From the NCBI RefSeq assembly GCF_023555495.1, contig NZ_JALCZO010000002.1:186001-250000 (forward strand): DNA of 64,000 nucleotides, given 5' to 3'. Below, piece by piece: positions 52,950 through 61,186 of this stretch. How positions within the stretch are numbered: position 1 is the first letter of the stretch; every line of letters begins with the position of its first letter. The position numbers and the translations under genes were made by a program. Origin of the DNA: Polaribacter sp. Z022 (lineage in GTDB: Bacteria; Bacteroidota; Bacteroidia; Flavobacteriales; Flavobacteriaceae). The notes under the pieces were generated by a model that was not told where the DNA came from, ran no database searches, and was given only the letters and a program-made list of their open reading frames with translations.

Positions 52950-53444
52950 CTAATCCCTTAAGTAATAATGTGTCATTCCTAAACTAATTGCATCAAACAT
53001 TCCTTGGTGGTGCTGTTCACTATGTCCAAGTTTCCAAGGTCTAGGTAATTGTGATTTGAGTTTCGGAAACCATTCTGAAATACTAACTGCAATTCCATAT
53101 TTTGTGGTCTTTCCAAATTGCTCAAAAACATTTTGTATATGTTCTCTAGAATATTGATATACATTAATATCTTTATCATTACAAGTCAATACAACATCTT
53201 TGATGAGTTTTCTAACCCGTTCTCGTTTTCTAGAGTTCTTAGCACTTGGATCTTCTAAAATCACTACATCTGGCTGCAACTCGTCAATTATTTTTTCAAT
53301 AAATGCTTTGCTTTTTCTAGAACACATAGGACGTATGCGAACTAACTGTTGATACAAAAGCTTTTTAGGGTTCTCAAAAATCGCATAGCCAACACCTAGC
53401 GCATTTGGAAATAATGCGCACACTATTTTCTCGCCCTTTTTCAT
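52950..53444 (-). CDS. RuvC-like nuclease-fold protein with altered first catalytic position
   Basis: The 164-residue protein follows a RuvC/RNase H-like pattern: first strand CALFPNALGVGYAIFENP, second DVVILEDPSAKNSRKRERV with a Glu, and the final helix HHQGMFDAISLGMTHYYL with an Asp. In RuvC the first strand reads DPG with an essential Asp; here the aligned position is Phe (ALFPN), so catalysis may be lost or use another residue. Such proteins accompany mobile elements. Its start overlaps the stop of the upstream XRE-type gene by 4 bases, suggesting coupling. Confidence 0.65.
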   Translation of the reverse strand: MKKGEKIVCALFPNALGVGYAIFENPKKLLYQQLVRIRPMCSRKSKAFIEKIIDELQPDVVILEDPSAKNSRKRERVRKLIKDVVLTCNDKDINVYQYSREHIQNVFEQFGKTTKYGIAVSISEWFPKLKSQLPRPWKLGHSEQHHQGMFDAISLGMTHYYLRD

Positions 53445-53782
53445 CGTTCTTCTTTCAACAAGTTATCAAATAGGTTTTCAAAGAATTTTATTCTCGTTTT
53501 TACATCAGTAGTAGGCTCTAATTCATCTAATGAAATTAATAGCTCTGGTAATTTTTCCTTAAATTGATATTTCAACATATCCACAGTTTTAGGGAATAAG
53601 TCAACCATAGACTTGCCAAATAGGAAGATGTATGTTAAAATTATAGTAAGGTTGATGGAATGTTTACCTTCCTCTATCTGATGAATTAATGTACTATCAA
53701 CCCCACCGAGCAGATGTGAGATATCTGCTTGGGTGACGGTTGCTTGTTTACGAACTGTTCGTAAATTATTCAATTTGTTCAT
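53441..53782 (-). CDS. XRE-type helix-turn-helix protein
   Basis: The 113-residue protein has an N-terminal Cro/CI-type domain (ATVTQADISHLLGGVDSTLIHQIEEGKHSI) and a helical C-terminal half of unknown role. It overlaps the RuvC-like gene by 4 bases, so the pair is co-translated. It may control the element or target the RuvC-like protein to DNA; this is inference from coupling. Confidence 0.75.
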   Translation of the reverse strand: MNKLNNLRTVRKQATVTQADISHLLGGVDSTLIHQIEEGKHSINLTIILTYIFLFGKSMVDLFPKTVDMLKYQFKEKLPELLISLDELEPTTDVKTRIKFFENLFDNLLKEER

Positions 53783-54355
53783 ATATGATTAAGACACTAC
53801 AGGGTTAGGTATAATAATTTCTGTAGTGTCTTTTTCTATTTTATCAATAATACAAACCATTTATATACTGGAACTCCTTAAAAGTTCTATTTTTTAATTT
53901 ATGATGAATGCAACGATTGTATTTTGTGAAAGATGTTTACATCTTTCTTTTTCTATTCTCATAATTCCATTAGTTCTATTCTTTTTTATTGGAATTACAG
54001 AACTGATTTCTGTTTATTTTTTAACTTACCTCATTTGATTCTTATACCCTGTTTTTACTCAATTTTTTCTTGATTTTTTACATAAATACCTCATAAATAA
54101 TAGTTTTTCGTGTAATAAATTAACTTTTTTAGTTTTTTCTGATGGGTATATATCCCTAAATTTTATTTTTCATTGATAAAACCTTAATTTTATTTCTGTT
54201 TTCTTTCTGTCTTTTTCTTTTGTAGTGTTTATTTTGTTGTGTGTAGATTTTGCATTGATATCAGGATAAAGCTGCATAGCTTTTTTAAATATGGAGTGAA
54301 AAAGTAAATTTCTTATGCAACTTTTGCAATAAAAAAACACTTTTTAGGTGTTTTT
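53783..54355. other. 573-base gap, no supported gene
   Basis: The stretch is T-rich on the plus strand. It contains a hairpin GAAAGATG-TTTA-CATCTTTC near 53928-53947 and a weak AAAAAACAC...GTGTTTTTTT hairpin near 54334-54356 that can end the minus-strand gene beside it. Short frames exist, including a 44-codon hydrophobic one from 53902, but none is convincing. It could hold an origin or attachment sequence of the element; I see no clear iterons. Confidence 0.5.
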
Positions 54356-54805
54356 TTAATAGTTTTCATTGGGGTTATGCAAATTTCTCTGTCTCATAAT
54401 CTCTCGATGACGTTCACTATCTGTTAAAAAATGTGCTTTCTTCTTTGATTTATATAAAGGAAGCCTAGTTATTTTTGCTTCTTTCCGTTTTAATCCATAG
54501 AAAATTTTAGAAGACACTCTCCGTTGTTCAGCAGATACTAATAAATGACCTTGCTCATTGGTAACAGTGATGATTCCTTTTTCAAGCAATCCTTCAATAC
54601 CACTTGAAATGGTGCGTATAGATAAATTCGTTTTTTCTTCAAAAAATCGCTGTGCAATCCAATCTCGCTTTTTATAACTTTTGGTTCGCTTATCATACCA
54701 GCCATAGGTTTGTCGGATAATTACCAACAGAATACACATTTCTGAAGGTTTTAGAATTTTTAAATACTGATCGAATATATAATTCGGAACATTGGTATAT
54801 GACAT
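54356..54805 (-). CDS. Winged-helix replication-initiation-like protein (phage O type)
   Basis: With Met 54805 as start the protein has 149 residues and opens MSYTNVPNYIFDQYLKILKP, close to the N-terminal domain of phage replication protein O and similar plasmid initiators: a winged helix with QTYGWYDKRTKSYKKRDWIA and NLSIRTISSGIEGLLEKG. The C-terminal part is basic. A longer frame from 54850 would overlap the operator-like palindrome and is less likely. It probably binds the element's DNA as an initiator or regulator. Confidence 0.65.
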   Translation of the reverse strand: MSYTNVPNYIFDQYLKILKPSEMCILLVIIRQTYGWYDKRTKSYKKRDWIAQRFFEEKTNLSIRTISSGIEGLLEKGIITVTNEQGHLLVSAEQRRVSSKIFYGLKRKEAKITRLPLYKSKKKAHFLTDSERHREIMRQRNLHNPNENY

Positions 54806-54831
54806 TTTAGAACTATAACAAATCTCCTTAA

Positions 54832-54876
54832 CCCTATATATACAGGGCATTTAGCAATATCCTGTATTTATAGAGG
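54832..54876. promoter_or_regulatory. Two related near-palindromes in a divergent promoter
   Basis: CCCTATATATACAGGG (54832-54847; 7 of 8 base pairs) and CCTGTATTTATAGAGG (54861-54876; 6 of 8) share the CC-T-TAT...ATA-GG pattern and lie 29 bases apart. They sit between the minus-strand winged-helix gene and the plus-strand small protein/recombinase pair, as expected for operators of a lysis/lysogeny-like switch. The binding protein is not identified. Confidence 0.45.
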
Positions 54877-54903
54877 TGTAACATTCCGATAAGATGTTTA
54901 TCA

Positions 54904-55056
54904 ATGACTGCACTACTTCCCACAAAATTATCTGACGAACAAATCAAACAGTTTCAAGATTTGTATTTAAAAAAGTATGGAAAAACAATCAGTTTACAAC
55001 AAAGTGAAGAATTGGGCTTATATCTAATGCAATTAATTCATGTGGTTTATAGGTGA
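54904..55056 (+). CDS. 50-residue protein preceding the recombinase
   Basis: An ATG at 54904 opens a 50-codon frame with PTKLSDEQIKQFQDLYLKKY and GKTISLQQSEELGLYLMQLI, ending TGA 55056. From memory, short proteins with this L-S-x-E-x-I-x-x-F-x-x-x-Y-x-x-x-(F/Y)-G-x-x-(I/L)-S pattern recur directly upstream of large serine recombinases, including those of candidate-phyla genomes and prophages. It is helical and without enzyme motifs, and may be a regulator or directionality partner of the recombinase. Confidence 0.65.
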   Translation: MTALLPTKLSDEQIKQFQDLYLKKYGKTISLQQSEELGLYLMQLIHVVYR

Positions 55057-55091
55057 TTTTTCAATTTTCATTGCTATGATATACTTATAAA

Positions 55092-55185
55092 GCTACACCG
55101 TAAAAGGAAAACTATAAAATATTTAAACCCAACAAGGGGCAAAGGATGATTTACGGTGTAGCGCTTTAAATACTTCCTTTGTCCC
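55092..55185 (+). ncRNA. Candidate pseudoknot leader of the second recombinase
   Basis: GCTACACCGTAAA (55092-55104) is complementary to TTTACGGTGTAGC (55150-55162), a perfect 13-bp stem. GGGGCAAAGGA (55136-55146) is complementary to TCCTTTGTCCC (55175-55185) with one G-U pair, and two flanking A-T pairs extend it. The order arm1-arm2-arm1'-arm2' is that of an H-type pseudoknot, ending 18 bases before the recombinase ATG at 55204. A seven-codon frame (ATG 55146 to TAA 55169) with AAGG before it lies across the knot. Translation control is an inference; at DNA level the 13-bp repeats could be protein sites. Confidence 0.5.
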
Positions 55186-55203
55186 TTTTTGAGTCTCATA
55201 ATT

Positions 55204-56925
55204 ATGCATACTAAAAAAGACATAAAATATTTTATATACGCACGAAAGTCTACAGAATCTGATGACAAACAAATGGCCTCCATTGAAGACCAGATTGCAG
55301 AAGCTAGAAAACTAGCAACACAATTGAATCTTGAAATAGTGGACATTATTTCAGAATCAAAATCTGCCAAAGAACCAGGAAGAAATGGTTTTAATGAAAT
55401 GATTGCACGGATTCGAAACAACGAAGCTCAAGGAGTATTAACTTGGAAATTAAATCGTTTAGCACGGAATCCCATAGATGGAGGAATCGTGATTGATTTA
55501 TTACAAAAAAACACCATTAAACATATTCAGACGTATGGAAAAGAATATCTCCCTACTGACAATGTAATTATGATGTATATCGAGTTCGGAATGTCCAATC
55601 AATTCTCAAATGATTTGTCAGTAGATGTTAAACGAGGAATGCGACAAAAAGCAGAAAGAGGATGGTATCCTTGTGCAGTATTACCAATTGGTTACATTCA
55701 TAACGTAGGAAAACAATTTGAAGATGAAATTATTCCAGATCCAAAACGATTTTCGATCGTACAGCGATTGTGGAAGTTATTACTCAAAGGAAATTATTCT
55801 GTATCCGATTTAAAACGTGAAGCCAAAAAGATGGGACTTGTAAATCGAAAAGGAAAACCTTACGCACTAAACACCTTTGCGAAATTATTTGAAAATGAAT
55901 TTTACGCTGGTTATTTCAGTTGGAGGAATAATGAAGGGATTTTAACTCAATTAGAAGGGAAACACAAAAGAATGATAACCTATTCAGAATTTAAAAAAGG
56001 GCAGGAAATCCTAAAAAATAAAGGTAGGCCTACTCGAGTTAATTCTTATAATTTTCCGTATCGTGGTCCCCTTTCTTGTGGAGAATGTGATTCTCCAATT
56101 ACAGCGGAGCATAAACTACAAATTAGATGTACTCGTTGTAATACCAAGTTTTCTTTTAAAAACAGAACTTCTTGCAAATCCTGTGAGTTACCGATTCAAG
56201 AAATGAAAAAACCTACGATTACAGAAAAGGTGTATTATCGCTGTACCAAGCGAAAAAAGAAATGTAGTCAGCCTTATATAGAACAAGATAAGCTTACTGA
56301 AATTATTATGAAATATTTACAAGATATTTGTATTGATGAAGATTTTTTCAATCTTGCGATTGCTTGTTTAGACGCTACAGAAAAAGAAGATGTAGTAGAA
56401 ACTCAAAAACTAAAACAAAGTTTGTTAAAATGTAAAACAGAGCTTTCTACGAGGCTGGATGGTTTGATTACTCTTCGGTTAAATAATGAAATTAGTGCTG
56501 ATGAAATGAAGGCAACTAAATCTCAAATAAATGAGCAAATGGAAGAATTAGAAAGTAAACTAAAAGATATAGAAATCGCTACTTTTTCTTGGCGTGAGCA
56601 AGCCAAAGAAACATTGAAATTTAATTTTAAAGCGATTGAAATTTTTAAAAACGGAGACAATAACAAGAAAAAAGAAGTATTGTCTAAATTTGGTTCGAAC
56701 CTGAGATTAAAGGACAAATCGCTTTATTTTATAAGGGATTATCGATCTGAGATCATTCAAGAATGGCATCGTCTATATTGTTCTAAAATAGCAGGGTTCG
56801 AACCTGAAAAAAGCCTAATTTTAAAGGGCGAAAACCTCGATTTTAGTGATTTTGAAGCGGTGACTTCGAGAGTGCTCCCCCGTCTTAAGTTCGTTCGAAC
56901 CTCAGAACTACTTTTAGTAGCTTAA
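55204..56925 (+). CDS. Large serine recombinase, second type
   Basis: From ATG 55204 the protein has 573 residues; an in-frame TTG at 55189 is less likely. The catalytic domain holds the nucleophile in YARKSTESDD, with the arginines in WKLNRLARNP and a CPR/phage-like style of sequence (ASIEDQIAEARKLATQLNLE). The recombinase domain follows, then a cysteine-rich insert with eight or more Cys (CGECDSPI, CTRCNTKF, CKSCELPI, YRCTKRKKKC) and a coiled coil (about 395-465). It reads outward to the right. Its last 230 bases contain three copies of a GTTCGAACCT-like word. It differs from the first recombinase, so the module carries two integrases. Confidence 0.88.
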   Translation: MHTKKDIKYFIYARKSTESDDKQMASIEDQIAEARKLATQLNLEIVDIISESKSAKEPGRNGFNEMIARIRNNEAQGVLTWKLNRLARNPIDGGIVIDLLQKNTIKHIQTYGKEYLPTDNVIMMYIEFGMSNQFSNDLSVDVKRGMRQKAERGWYPCAVLPIGYIHNVGKQFEDEIIPDPKRFSIVQRLWKLLLKGNYSVSDLKREAKKMGLVNRKGKPYALNTFAKLFENEFYAGYFSWRNNEGILTQLEGKHKRMITYSEFKKGQEILKNKGRPTRVNSYNFPYRGPLSCGECDSPITAEHKLQIRCTRCNTKFSFKNRTSCKSCELPIQEMKKPTITEKVYYRCTKRKKKCSQPYIEQDKLTEIIMKYLQDICIDEDFFNLAIACLDATEKEDVVETQKLKQSLLKCKTELSTRLDGLITLRLNNEISADEMKATKSQINEQMEELESKLKDIEIATFSWREQAKETLKFNFKAIEIFKNGDNNKKKEVLSKFGSNLRLKDKSLYFIRDYRSEIIQEWHRLYCSKIAGFEPEKSLILKGENLDFSDFEAVTSRVLPRLKFVRTSELLLVA

Positions 56926-56956
56926 TATTATACTTCGTGCGTATATATTATATATA

Positions 56957-56980
56957 AAAACAATCTAATTAGGTTGTTTT
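56957..56980 (+). terminator. Terminator after the second recombinase
   Basis: AAAACAATCT (56957-56966), loop AATT, AGGTTGTTTT (56971-56980), one G-U pair, then T and A; 31 bases past the recombinase stop. Confidence 0.75.
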
Positions 56981-57056
56981 TAACTTGATAAACTGACAAT
57001 TTAAAAATCCCTTAAACTTTCATAGAGACTATAAAACTCAATTCGTAGTTCTATTT

Positions 57057-57203
57057 TTAACCTTTTTTTAAAGTCCTATTTTTATTAATATCCTTACTTA
57101 TTTCTAAGTATGTTCGTACTGGAGGTTTTGAGGGGATTTGTACTGGGATTTCATCTAAATTTACTTTTTTCTTAGGTTTTGTTTGCTTCTTGTTATTTTC
57201 CAT
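57057..57203 (-). CDS. 48-residue basic protein
   Basis: A 48-codon frame from ATG 57203 reads MENNKKQTKPKKKVNLDEIP and later PSKPPVRTYLEISKDINK, ending KKG before TAA at 57057. It is lysine-rich with a proline-containing centre and lies 3 bases after the stop of the four-helix membrane protein gene (57207), so it fits an operon. No family is recognised. Confidence 0.5.
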   Translation of the reverse strand: MENNKKQTKPKKKVNLDEIPVQIPSKPPVRTYLEISKDINKNRTLKKG

Positions 57204-57206
57204 TTT

Positions 57207-57785
57207 TTAAATATTTATTAACGTCGCCCATAAAATTATTAATATACCTAAACACACAAATATTAATCTCCGAGAGGCATAATAATATTTAAATCTTTTC
57301 TCATTTAACTTTTGATTATGAGAAGAACATTCAACATAATATTCAACTAATTCAGTTTGAAAATATTTTTTAGAATATTCTAATACTGCATTTTTATATT
57401 CATCATCATTTAAAGCATCAATATTTTTAAATTTACTAGAATATTCATCGAAAATTATTTTTTCTCTTTCATAAAATACATTTGATAATGGTAGATATTT
57501 ATATTTTTTAAATCCATTATCATACATTTTGATAAGATTAATAATAGCCATTAAGAAAAATCCAACAAGAATTAGAGATTGAAAAAGTATAAAAACACGC
57601 AAAGCCAATTTATTAGAGTTTAAAAGTATACTTGAATATTCTTTTATAAGATAAAATGCTCCTGCAAATAGCAAACTAAGAATTGTTATTGGCAATCTGA
57701 CTTGCGTACTAATATGTAACTTAATTTGTAATTCTTTATCATATCTATCTTTGTAGAAATCTATATTGGTTAACCCTTCAATCAT
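57207..57785 (-). CDS. Four-helix membrane protein, possible membrane effector
   Basis: The 192-residue protein has two hydrophobic helices near residues 31-48 and 62-86, a cytosolic-looking middle part rich in charged residues (about 90-168) and a C-terminal hydrophobic helix (LIFVCLGILIILWATLI). The arrangement, membrane helices around a soluble middle in a defence island, recalls SLATT/S-4TM-type membrane effectors, but I see no diagnostic motif. It is followed by the 48-residue gene and preceded by the lipoprotein gene, 6 bases away. Confidence 0.6.
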   Translation of the reverse strand: MIEGLTNIDFYKDRYDKELQIKLHISTQVRLPITILSLLFAGAFYLIKEYSSILLNSNKLALRVFILFQSLILVGFFLMAIINLIKMYDNGFKKYKYLPLSNVFYEREKIIFDEYSSKFKNIDALNDDEYKNAVLEYSKKYFQTELVEYYVECSSHNQKLNEKRFKYYYASRRLIFVCLGILIILWATLINI

Positions 57786-57791
57786 CTATAG

Positions 57792-58688
57792 TTATTTTAT
57801 CAAATCTAATCCCAGCACAATACCAGTCCAAAGTTCTCCTTGATAAACCCAATTTTTGGAATCATTTAAACCGTAATCAAACCCTAGGGCAAGTCCAATA
57901 TTTACTCTATTTATAGTAAAAACCCCTGCTCCTCCAAAACTTAATCCTAAAACAGATTTTTCTTCAGTAATTGTGTTATTGGTATTTGAAGCTTTTAGTG
58001 TAACTGGTGTTAGACCTAAAAAAGGTGAAAGAGAAAATGACAATGTTCTCTTATCATATCCAGCCATTTTTACTTGGCCTTTGTTATACGAGTTATAAAT
58101 AGGAGTTAAACTTGTTTTATTCCATTGATAACCATAAGCTATACCTGCGTTAAAATTAGTTGAAACAGTACTAGATAATCCCCCTTTTTCACTTCTAATT
58201 TTAAAAGGTATTGTTAATGTCTGAAAGACAGGTTTATTTGTAGTGTATTTAATTGCTTTTGTTTTTATAAACTTATTATTTGATTTTAATTCCTTTGCAT
58301 CAGTATAAAATTGACCTTTTCCAATTTTTATTAACTCTTCTGCTTTTAGACCATTTTTAGTAAAAGCATATCTATCAGCGAGTCTTAAGCCATCAGAATC
58401 AGTATCAAAATCTATATTTGTTTTGATTGAATCAAGAAGCTTAAAATCTTTTAAATTTAAGGGTTTGAATCTTATTTTATCATCTTCGATTTTAATTTTC
58501 ACATCAACATTTTTTTCTGCTTTATATATATAAATATCATGAAAACGTACCGTTTCAGTTGAAGCAATATTTTCTTTGTAAGTAGTTATTACGGTTCCTT
58601 TTGATAATTTTTGGACATCTAATGTTCTTGTTGAGCTACAAGAACAAAAGATAACAAATGTTACGAGTAATATTATTAGTTTTCTCAT
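57792..58688 (-). CDS. Lipoprotein with beta-barrel-like C-terminus, unknown function
   Basis: The 298-residue protein has a signal peptide with a lipobox-like FCSC (Cys17). A charged first half follows, and from about residue 165 there are alternating strands with glycine/aromatic pattern (FSLSPFLGLTPVTLKAS; VNIGLALGFDYGLNDS) and an end GIVLGLDLIK. This looks like an outer-membrane or periplasmic beta structure. Its start overlaps the stop of the 82-residue gene by 4 bases. No defence role is known; envelope function is as likely. Confidence 0.6.
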   Translation of the reverse strand: MRKLIILLVTFVIFCSCSSTRTLDVQKLSKGTVITTYKENIASTETVRFHDIYIYKAEKNVDVKIKIEDDKIRFKPLNLKDFKLLDSIKTNIDFDTDSDGLRLADRYAFTKNGLKAEELIKIGKGQFYTDAKELKSNNKFIKTKAIKYTTNKPVFQTLTIPFKIRSEKGGLSSTVSTNFNAGIAYGYQWNKTSLTPIYNSYNKGQVKMAGYDKRTLSFSLSPFLGLTPVTLKASNTNNTITEEKSVLGLSFGGAGVFTINRVNIGLALGFDYGLNDSKNWVYQGELWTGIVLGLDLIK

Positions 58689-58933
58689 ACAATTGGTCTT
58701 TTAGGTGCTACGACGAACTTACTTTTTTCAACAGGAGTTTCAAAAATTTTTGTTTGTGGATTATACCCAACATCATCATTTTCAAGAAGATGCGTTAATG
58801 CATTAAATTTAGTCAGAGAAAGTCGTTTTTTCCACATAGATTTTTTACTACCAAAAAAAACTGTAATTACTCCATAAGGCTTTGTAGCTTCTACCTTTAA
58901 AGCTTTTTTAAAATGAGTTACTTTATAATACAT
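58685..58933 (-). CDS. 82-residue basic protein, unknown function
   Basis: The protein is small and basic with strand-like segments (YYKVTHFKKALKVEATKPYG; SKFVVAPKRPIV) and no signal or membrane segment. It overlaps the lipoprotein start by 4 bases, showing coupling, and lies 72 bases downstream of the helicase gene, so it may be transcribed with the Hachiman pair. No family is recognised. Confidence 0.55.
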   Translation of the reverse strand: MYYKVTHFKKALKVEATKPYGVITVFFGSKKSMWKKRLSLTKFNALTHLLENDDVGYNPQTKIFETPVEKSKFVVAPKRPIV

Positions 58934-59005
58934 AATTCTAATTTTTAGTTTATAAAAATATTACACTTCACATTAAAATAAATACCTACAATTAGGTATT
59001 TATTT

Positions 59006-61186
59006 CTATAAATTCATTTTTATTTTGTTTTTTTCATACTTTAATAAAGATTTAGAAAGGTGTAATTTATTTTCTTTGATGAAATCTAAAATTATGTCTT
59101 GATTCATATCTTTTGGAATATTAACCCCTAATTTTTTTATGGCACTTCTTGGTATTCCATATTCTGATAAAATGGATAAATTTTCAGGTAAAAAATCATT
59201 TTCTATGTGGTTAGAATAAAAAGAATAATTACCAGGTCTTAATCCTTTTTCTTGACAAACAAATTTTTGAATTTCATTTATAACTGATAACCATTTGGGT
59301 ACTTTATACTGAAACCAATGTTTCAAAATTTGAAAAACTCCCTGAATTGCTATGTCCAATAAATCAACGTCAGACTTATTATTATTTGAAGCCATACCTC
59401 TTAGGTAAGAAAAATTACTATTTATTAACTGATTTATATTTTGCTCTAAACCATAATTAAAAGTCATAAAAGTTAATCTTTTTGCAGTCATTGGTCTAGT
59501 AGTCTCACCCTCAACTATCAAGTTATTCCAAGCTAAATCAAAAACATATTTTAACTGTTCATATTTGGGGAAATTATCCCAAGAAATTAATTCATAGTGA
59601 TTCTCTATGTCTGAACGTAATGTATCAAATATGTTCTTTTGACCTTGAACCTTAACACCATTTCTTTTTATAATATCCTTTTCATCATTAGGAATACCAT
59701 CAATACCTTTAAATTGACTAGAATTTTGATTCTTAACTTCTGACTTATCGATTTGAATTAAAACTTCATCTTTTATTGGATCTTGTTGATAAAATGGTAT
59801 ATCAATTATTATTTGTTGCTTAACTGGAGGTGGATTAAAATTATAAATATTTCCAACAAAGTGAACCATCATTCTCCCAGCTCTTCCCTTGATATTTGAA
59901 TAATCAAAATAATCAACATCACTACCTCCTTTAGTTGAATCAAAATATATTATATTTTTCGCACTAGTATTTACTCCCTCAATAATAGTACTTGTACAAA
60001 ACAAGTATTTTAATTTATCTTCATTAAAATAATCTATAATTGATGTTGTAATATGTTTTTGTAATGCTCCATCATGAATTCCAATATCATATTTTAAACA
60101 TTTTAATAAACTCCAATCCTTAGTTACATATTCCTCAACCCATTCTTTTAATGGATAATTGACTTCACTTTTTACTTGATTTTTATCTTTTAAATATTGA
60201 GCGAATTTTTTTGAAATACCTCTAACTCTATTGGGAGAAGAACAATATATTATAGTTTGTTCATGCCTTAATTCATCTAATAATTCAAATAATACATTTT
60301 CTTTAAATGCTGCCTTTTTCCCTCTTGTACCAAATTCACCATTATATTTTTCATATATATTAATCTCTTTTGAATCAACTAATGAATAATTACTCTTATA
60401 AAAAATAGCATTATATTTTTGTTCAAATCCTTCACTTATTCCATCTATATTAGGCCCAAGTAAGTAAAATTTTGGATTGTATTTTTTTAAAATATAATAG
60501 AAAGCATTATTTAATGATGATGACCTTTCATCATCTCTTTGACCACTTAATTTATAAAATTCATCAATTACAAAAAAATCAATATTAGGAAACTGATTAT
60601 ATTCATTAACTCGTTCAGCGGTAAAAAGAAAGATATTACCTTTTTTTGAGGATGGTTCTTGTGAAGTTCTTATTATTATTTTGTAATCACTATTATACTT
60701 TAGCAATTTTCTTCTTGTTTCATCCAATAAAGCAAGTGTTGGTTGAATGATAATAATATTTCTATATTTATTAGAAGATATTATCTCCTCAAAAAGTAAG
60801 CTTTTTCCGAAACTTGTTGGAGCACTTACAATAATATTTTTTTCAGATTTTAAGAGAGATAATAAGTACTTTTGTTCTTCATGAAAATACTTATTAAGGT
60901 AATCTGAATGGTAATAATTTTTTCTAATCTGAGCATCAGTGGTTACTGGATTTAAATTCTCCTTTTCTAAGTATGGGTAAAAACCAACGGACTCAACTAA
61001 ATCAGTAAGAATTTCTTCGTATTTAATATCAAATTTATTTTTATTGTTTAAGATATTAATGATTAGCTTTTCTGCATCGTGTCTGTTTTCGATAATAAGT
61101 ACACTACACTCTTTATAAATATCAAAAGTTTCATCATTAGTTAGATATTCAGATGATTCTATTTTTTCTATTATTTGATCTATCAT
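59006..61186 (-). CDS. hamB: HamB-like helicase of a Hachiman defence system
   Basis: The 726-residue protein is a superfamily 2 (Ski2-like) helicase. Walker A is SAPTSFGKSL (about 121-130), and motif II is VIDEFYKL (about 206-213, DEFY in place of DEAH). IYCSSPNRVRG opens the second RecA domain, GIHDGALQKH matches the Ski2 motif, STIIEGVNT is motif V and NIKGRAGRM is motif VI. It overlaps the DUF1837-type gene by 4 bases. In Hachiman, HamB acts on DNA and licenses the HamA nuclease during phage attack. Pairing with the HamA-like gene is the main evidence for the name. Confidence 0.82.
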   Translation of the reverse strand: MIDQIIEKIESSEYLTNDETFDIYKECSVLIIENRHDAEKLIINILNNKNKFDIKYEEILTDLVESVGFYPYLEKENLNPVTTDAQIRKNYYHSDYLNKYFHEEQKYLLSLLKSEKNIIVSAPTSFGKSLLFEEIISSNKYRNIIIIQPTLALLDETRRKLLKYNSDYKIIIRTSQEPSSKKGNIFLFTAERVNEYNQFPNIDFFVIDEFYKLSGQRDDERSSSLNNAFYYILKKYNPKFYLLGPNIDGISEGFEQKYNAIFYKSNYSLVDSKEINIYEKYNGEFGTRGKKAAFKENVLFELLDELRHEQTIIYCSSPNRVRGISKKFAQYLKDKNQVKSEVNYPLKEWVEEYVTKDWSLLKCLKYDIGIHDGALQKHITTSIIDYFNEDKLKYLFCTSTIIEGVNTSAKNIIYFDSTKGGSDVDYFDYSNIKGRAGRMMVHFVGNIYNFNPPPVKQQIIIDIPFYQQDPIKDEVLIQIDKSEVKNQNSSQFKGIDGIPNDEKDIIKRNGVKVQGQKNIFDTLRSDIENHYELISWDNFPKYEQLKYVFDLAWNNLIVEGETTRPMTAKRLTFMTFNYGLEQNINQLINSNFSYLRGMASNNNKSDVDLLDIAIQGVFQILKHWFQYKVPKWLSVINEIQKFVCQEKGLRPGNYSFYSNHIENDFLPENLSILSEYGIPRSAIKKLGVNIPKDMNQDIILDFIKENKLHLSKSLLKYEKNKIKMNL

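Noticed and set aside
53902-54036. 44-codon hydrophobic ORF in the 53783-54355 gap
   Set aside because: No promoter, no family and T-rich sequence in which such frames arise by chance.
55074-55421. 115-codon minus-strand frame over the recombinase start
   Set aside because: It is antisense to the recombinase coding region and its leader; no conserved features.
56790-56810. Possible tRNA gene because of GGGTTCGAACC
   Set aside because: No acceptor stem, anticodon arm or CCA end around it; it lies inside the recombinase frame.
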